From the NCBI GenBank assembly GCA_002292015.1, contig DBBD01000137.1:1-7015 (forward strand): 7,015 nucleotides of DNA, in the 5' to 3' direction. A program made the translations under genes and the position numbers. This stretch comes from Firmicutes bacterium UBA993 (GTDB lineage: Bacteria; Bacillota; Dethiobacteria; DTU022). Below are positions 5,727 to 7,015 of this stretch, one piece after another. The first letter of the stretch is position 1. Each line of letters starts with the position of its first letter. The notes below the pieces were generated by a model. It was given only the letters and a program-made list of their open reading frames with translations, was not told the DNA's origin and made no database searches.

Positions 5727-7015
5727 TTAAAACGTGATAGAAAGCCTTTTTATCCGCTGCTGCAGGTTTTGGCGGGACATACCAAGCGAGCGGGCGGCCC
5801 TGGTTATATTATTTTCATTGTTATCCAGTGCCTTTTGCAAAATATCCCGCTCAATTTTCTTTAGGATCCCATTTAAGTCGTTTATGGCGAAACTTTCACT
5901 GTTAAAGCCATCTATGTTTGCATCGTATCCTAAATTACTGTATTTTTGCAGCAAGCGGGGTGGGATATGTTTCAGCTCAACGATACGCGCCTCATCTTCA
6001 GCATAGTTCATGGCATGTTCAACAGCATGCTGCAGTTCCCTGACATTCCCGGGCCAGTTGTGTTTAAGAAATAAATTAATAACCTCCGCTGAAGCACTTG
6101 CGACTTTTTTATTCATAATTCGCCTGGTTGAATTAATAAAATAGTTCGTTAAGGGAACAATATCATCAATTCTTTCGCGTAAGGGCGCAATGCTAAGAGT
6201 TACGACAGCAAGCCGGAAGTAGAGATCCTGGCGCAGCAGGGTTTTCCTAATCGCTGCCTGGGGGTCAATGTTAATAGCACTAATGATGCGCGGATTAATT
6301 ATAATATCTGTTTTCCCGCCCAACCGGCGGACTGTTTTTGATTCCAGCATGCGCAGCAGCTTGCTTTGCAGGCCGATCTCCATCGAACTAATCTCGTCCA
6401 GAAAAATAGTACCCTTATCTGCCTCTTCAAACAGGCCGACCTTGTCCTCTGCGCCAGTAAAGGCTCCCTTAACAGTCCCGAAAAGTACGCTTTCCAGTAA
6501 GGTGGCGGGAATTGCTGCACAATTAACTGCTACAAAAGGCCCCTTTGATCTGATGCTGTGGTTGTGAATGCTCTGGGCAAAAAGTTCCTTGCCGGTTCCA
6601 GTCTCGCCATAAATTAAAACCGGGGACATATTGACGGCGATGCGTTTGGCCAGCTGCACCGCGCTTTTTATTGCGGCGCTTTCGCCGATTATATCCTCAA
6701 ACCTGAAGCGCGTCCCGTTTTTTGTCAGGTTGGAATAAAGCTGGCGCTGCAGGTGTATAACCGTATCAACCAGCTGTTTGTTGCTTGTTATGTTGCTGTT
6801 TACCGAGACAGCTCCGATAATATTTTGTCCACTATCATCGAAGAGGGGATAAGTGTCGGTAATGATGCTGATCTCATTTCCCTTCCTGGTGTGGTAGGTG
6901 GTGCGGTGATTGGTGATTGCTTTTCCTGACTTCAGCACTTTTAATAAAATACTGCTTTCTTCGTCAAGGCGATATGTTTCGGAGATATGTTTTCCTATCA
7001 CAGAGGAGGCTTTAT
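5727..7015 (-). CDS. Sigma-54-dependent transcriptional activator (PAS / AAA+ / Fis-HTH), 5' end missing
   Basis: The frame is open through the right edge: codons for KASS precede the GTG at 6999-7001, so that GTG is probably internal and the N-terminus is cut off. Numbering from that GTG: the rest of a PAS domain (about 1-75, with IGKHISETY and a WD-like FDDSGQNIIGAVSVNSNIT end), a short coiled linker (76-98), then the AAA+ domain. The latter has Walker A GETGTGKE (132-139), the sigma-54-contacting GAFTGA loop (179-184), Walker B TIFLDEI (198-204), arginine-finger region RQDLYFRL (257-264) and WPGNVREL (316-323). A Fis-type helix-turn-helix (about 385-420, NNITRAARSLGMSRQNLQQRI) ends the protein. 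It hydrolyses ATP to open sigma-54 promoters; no receiver domain is visible, so sensing is probably through the PAS and any further N-terminal domain. Convergent to the cyclase gene and plausibly the local regulator, though no matching promoter is seen here. Confidence 0.93.
   Translation of the reverse strand, partial: KASSVIGKHISETYRLDEESSILLKVLKSGKAITNHRTTYHTRKGNEISIITDTYPLFDDSGQNIIGAVSVNSNITSNKQLVDTVIHLQRQLYSNLTKNGTRFRFEDIIGESAAIKSAVQLAKRIAVNMSPVLIYGETGTGKELFAQSIHNHSIRSKGPFVAVNCAAIPATLLESVLFGTVKGAFTGAEDKVGLFEEADKGTIFLDEISSMEIGLQSKLLRMLESKTVRRLGGKTDIIINPRIISAINIDPQAAIRKTLLRQDLYFRLAVVTLSIAPLRERIDDIVPLTNYFINSTRRIMNKKVASASAEVINLFLKHNWPGNVRELQHAVEHAMNYAEDEARIVELKHIPPRLLQKYSNLGYDANIDGFNSESFAINDLNGILKKIERDILQKALDNNENNITRAARSLGMSRQNLQQRIKRLSITF

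Noticed and set aside
1..7015. CRISPR array, insertion sequence, integrase or phage attachment signals
   Set aside because: No regularly spaced repeats, transposase-like frame, terminal inverted repeats or tRNA-derived duplication was found.

Overview
The window looks like a chromosomal segment from an anaerobic, probably acetogenic or sulfate-reducing Firmicute (Clostridia-like). The reasons are the gene content (corrinoid/tetrahydrofolate methyl transfer), purine-rich AGGAGG-type Shine-Dalgarno sites, roughly balanced base composition and a sigma-54 activator. This assignment is inference; the window holds no taxonomic marker. Four genes lie on the plus strand and one on the minus strand. 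The first and last genes run off the window edges.

Left block (about 2-3513, plus strand, probably one operon). It begins with the C-terminal 376 residues of a hydantoinase/oxoprolinase-family (ASKHA-type) protein. Next is a 264-residue methyltetrahydrofolate:corrinoid methyltransferase of the MtgA/AcsE/MtrH type. Last is a 473-residue MttB-superfamily methyltransferase with no in-frame UAG, so it belongs to the non-pyrrolysine MtgB-like branch. By analogy with characterised MtgB/MtgA-type systems, the MttB-like enzyme would move a methyl group from a quaternary or tertiary amine to a corrinoid protein. The MtgA-like enzyme would then pass it to tetrahydrofolate and the Wood-Ljungdahl pathway. 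The corrinoid protein itself is not in the window.

Middle: a 337-bp gap (3514-3850) holds a weak terminator-like hairpin, two AT-rich inverted repeats, a striking tandem repeat (TTGACACCAGG/TTGACACCAGT) and an extended -10 promoter (TGCTATAAT). It is followed by a 554-residue protein made of two tandem cyclase (PF04199, kynurenine-formamidase-like) domains. The C-terminal domain keeps the full metal/catalytic signature HxxTHxDxxxH. The N-terminal domain has lost most of it and looks like a pseudo-enzyme half.

Right block: a strong bidirectional hairpin terminator separates the cyclase gene from a convergent minus-strand gene. That gene encodes a PAS / AAA+ / Fis-type HTH sigma-54-dependent activator and is truncated by the right edge. 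The working picture is a catabolic locus for a methylated nitrogen compound: amide or ring hydrolysis by the cyclase and hydantoinase-like proteins, methyl transfer to tetrahydrofolate, and control by a small-molecule-sensing regulator. The substrate is not identifiable from the sequence.
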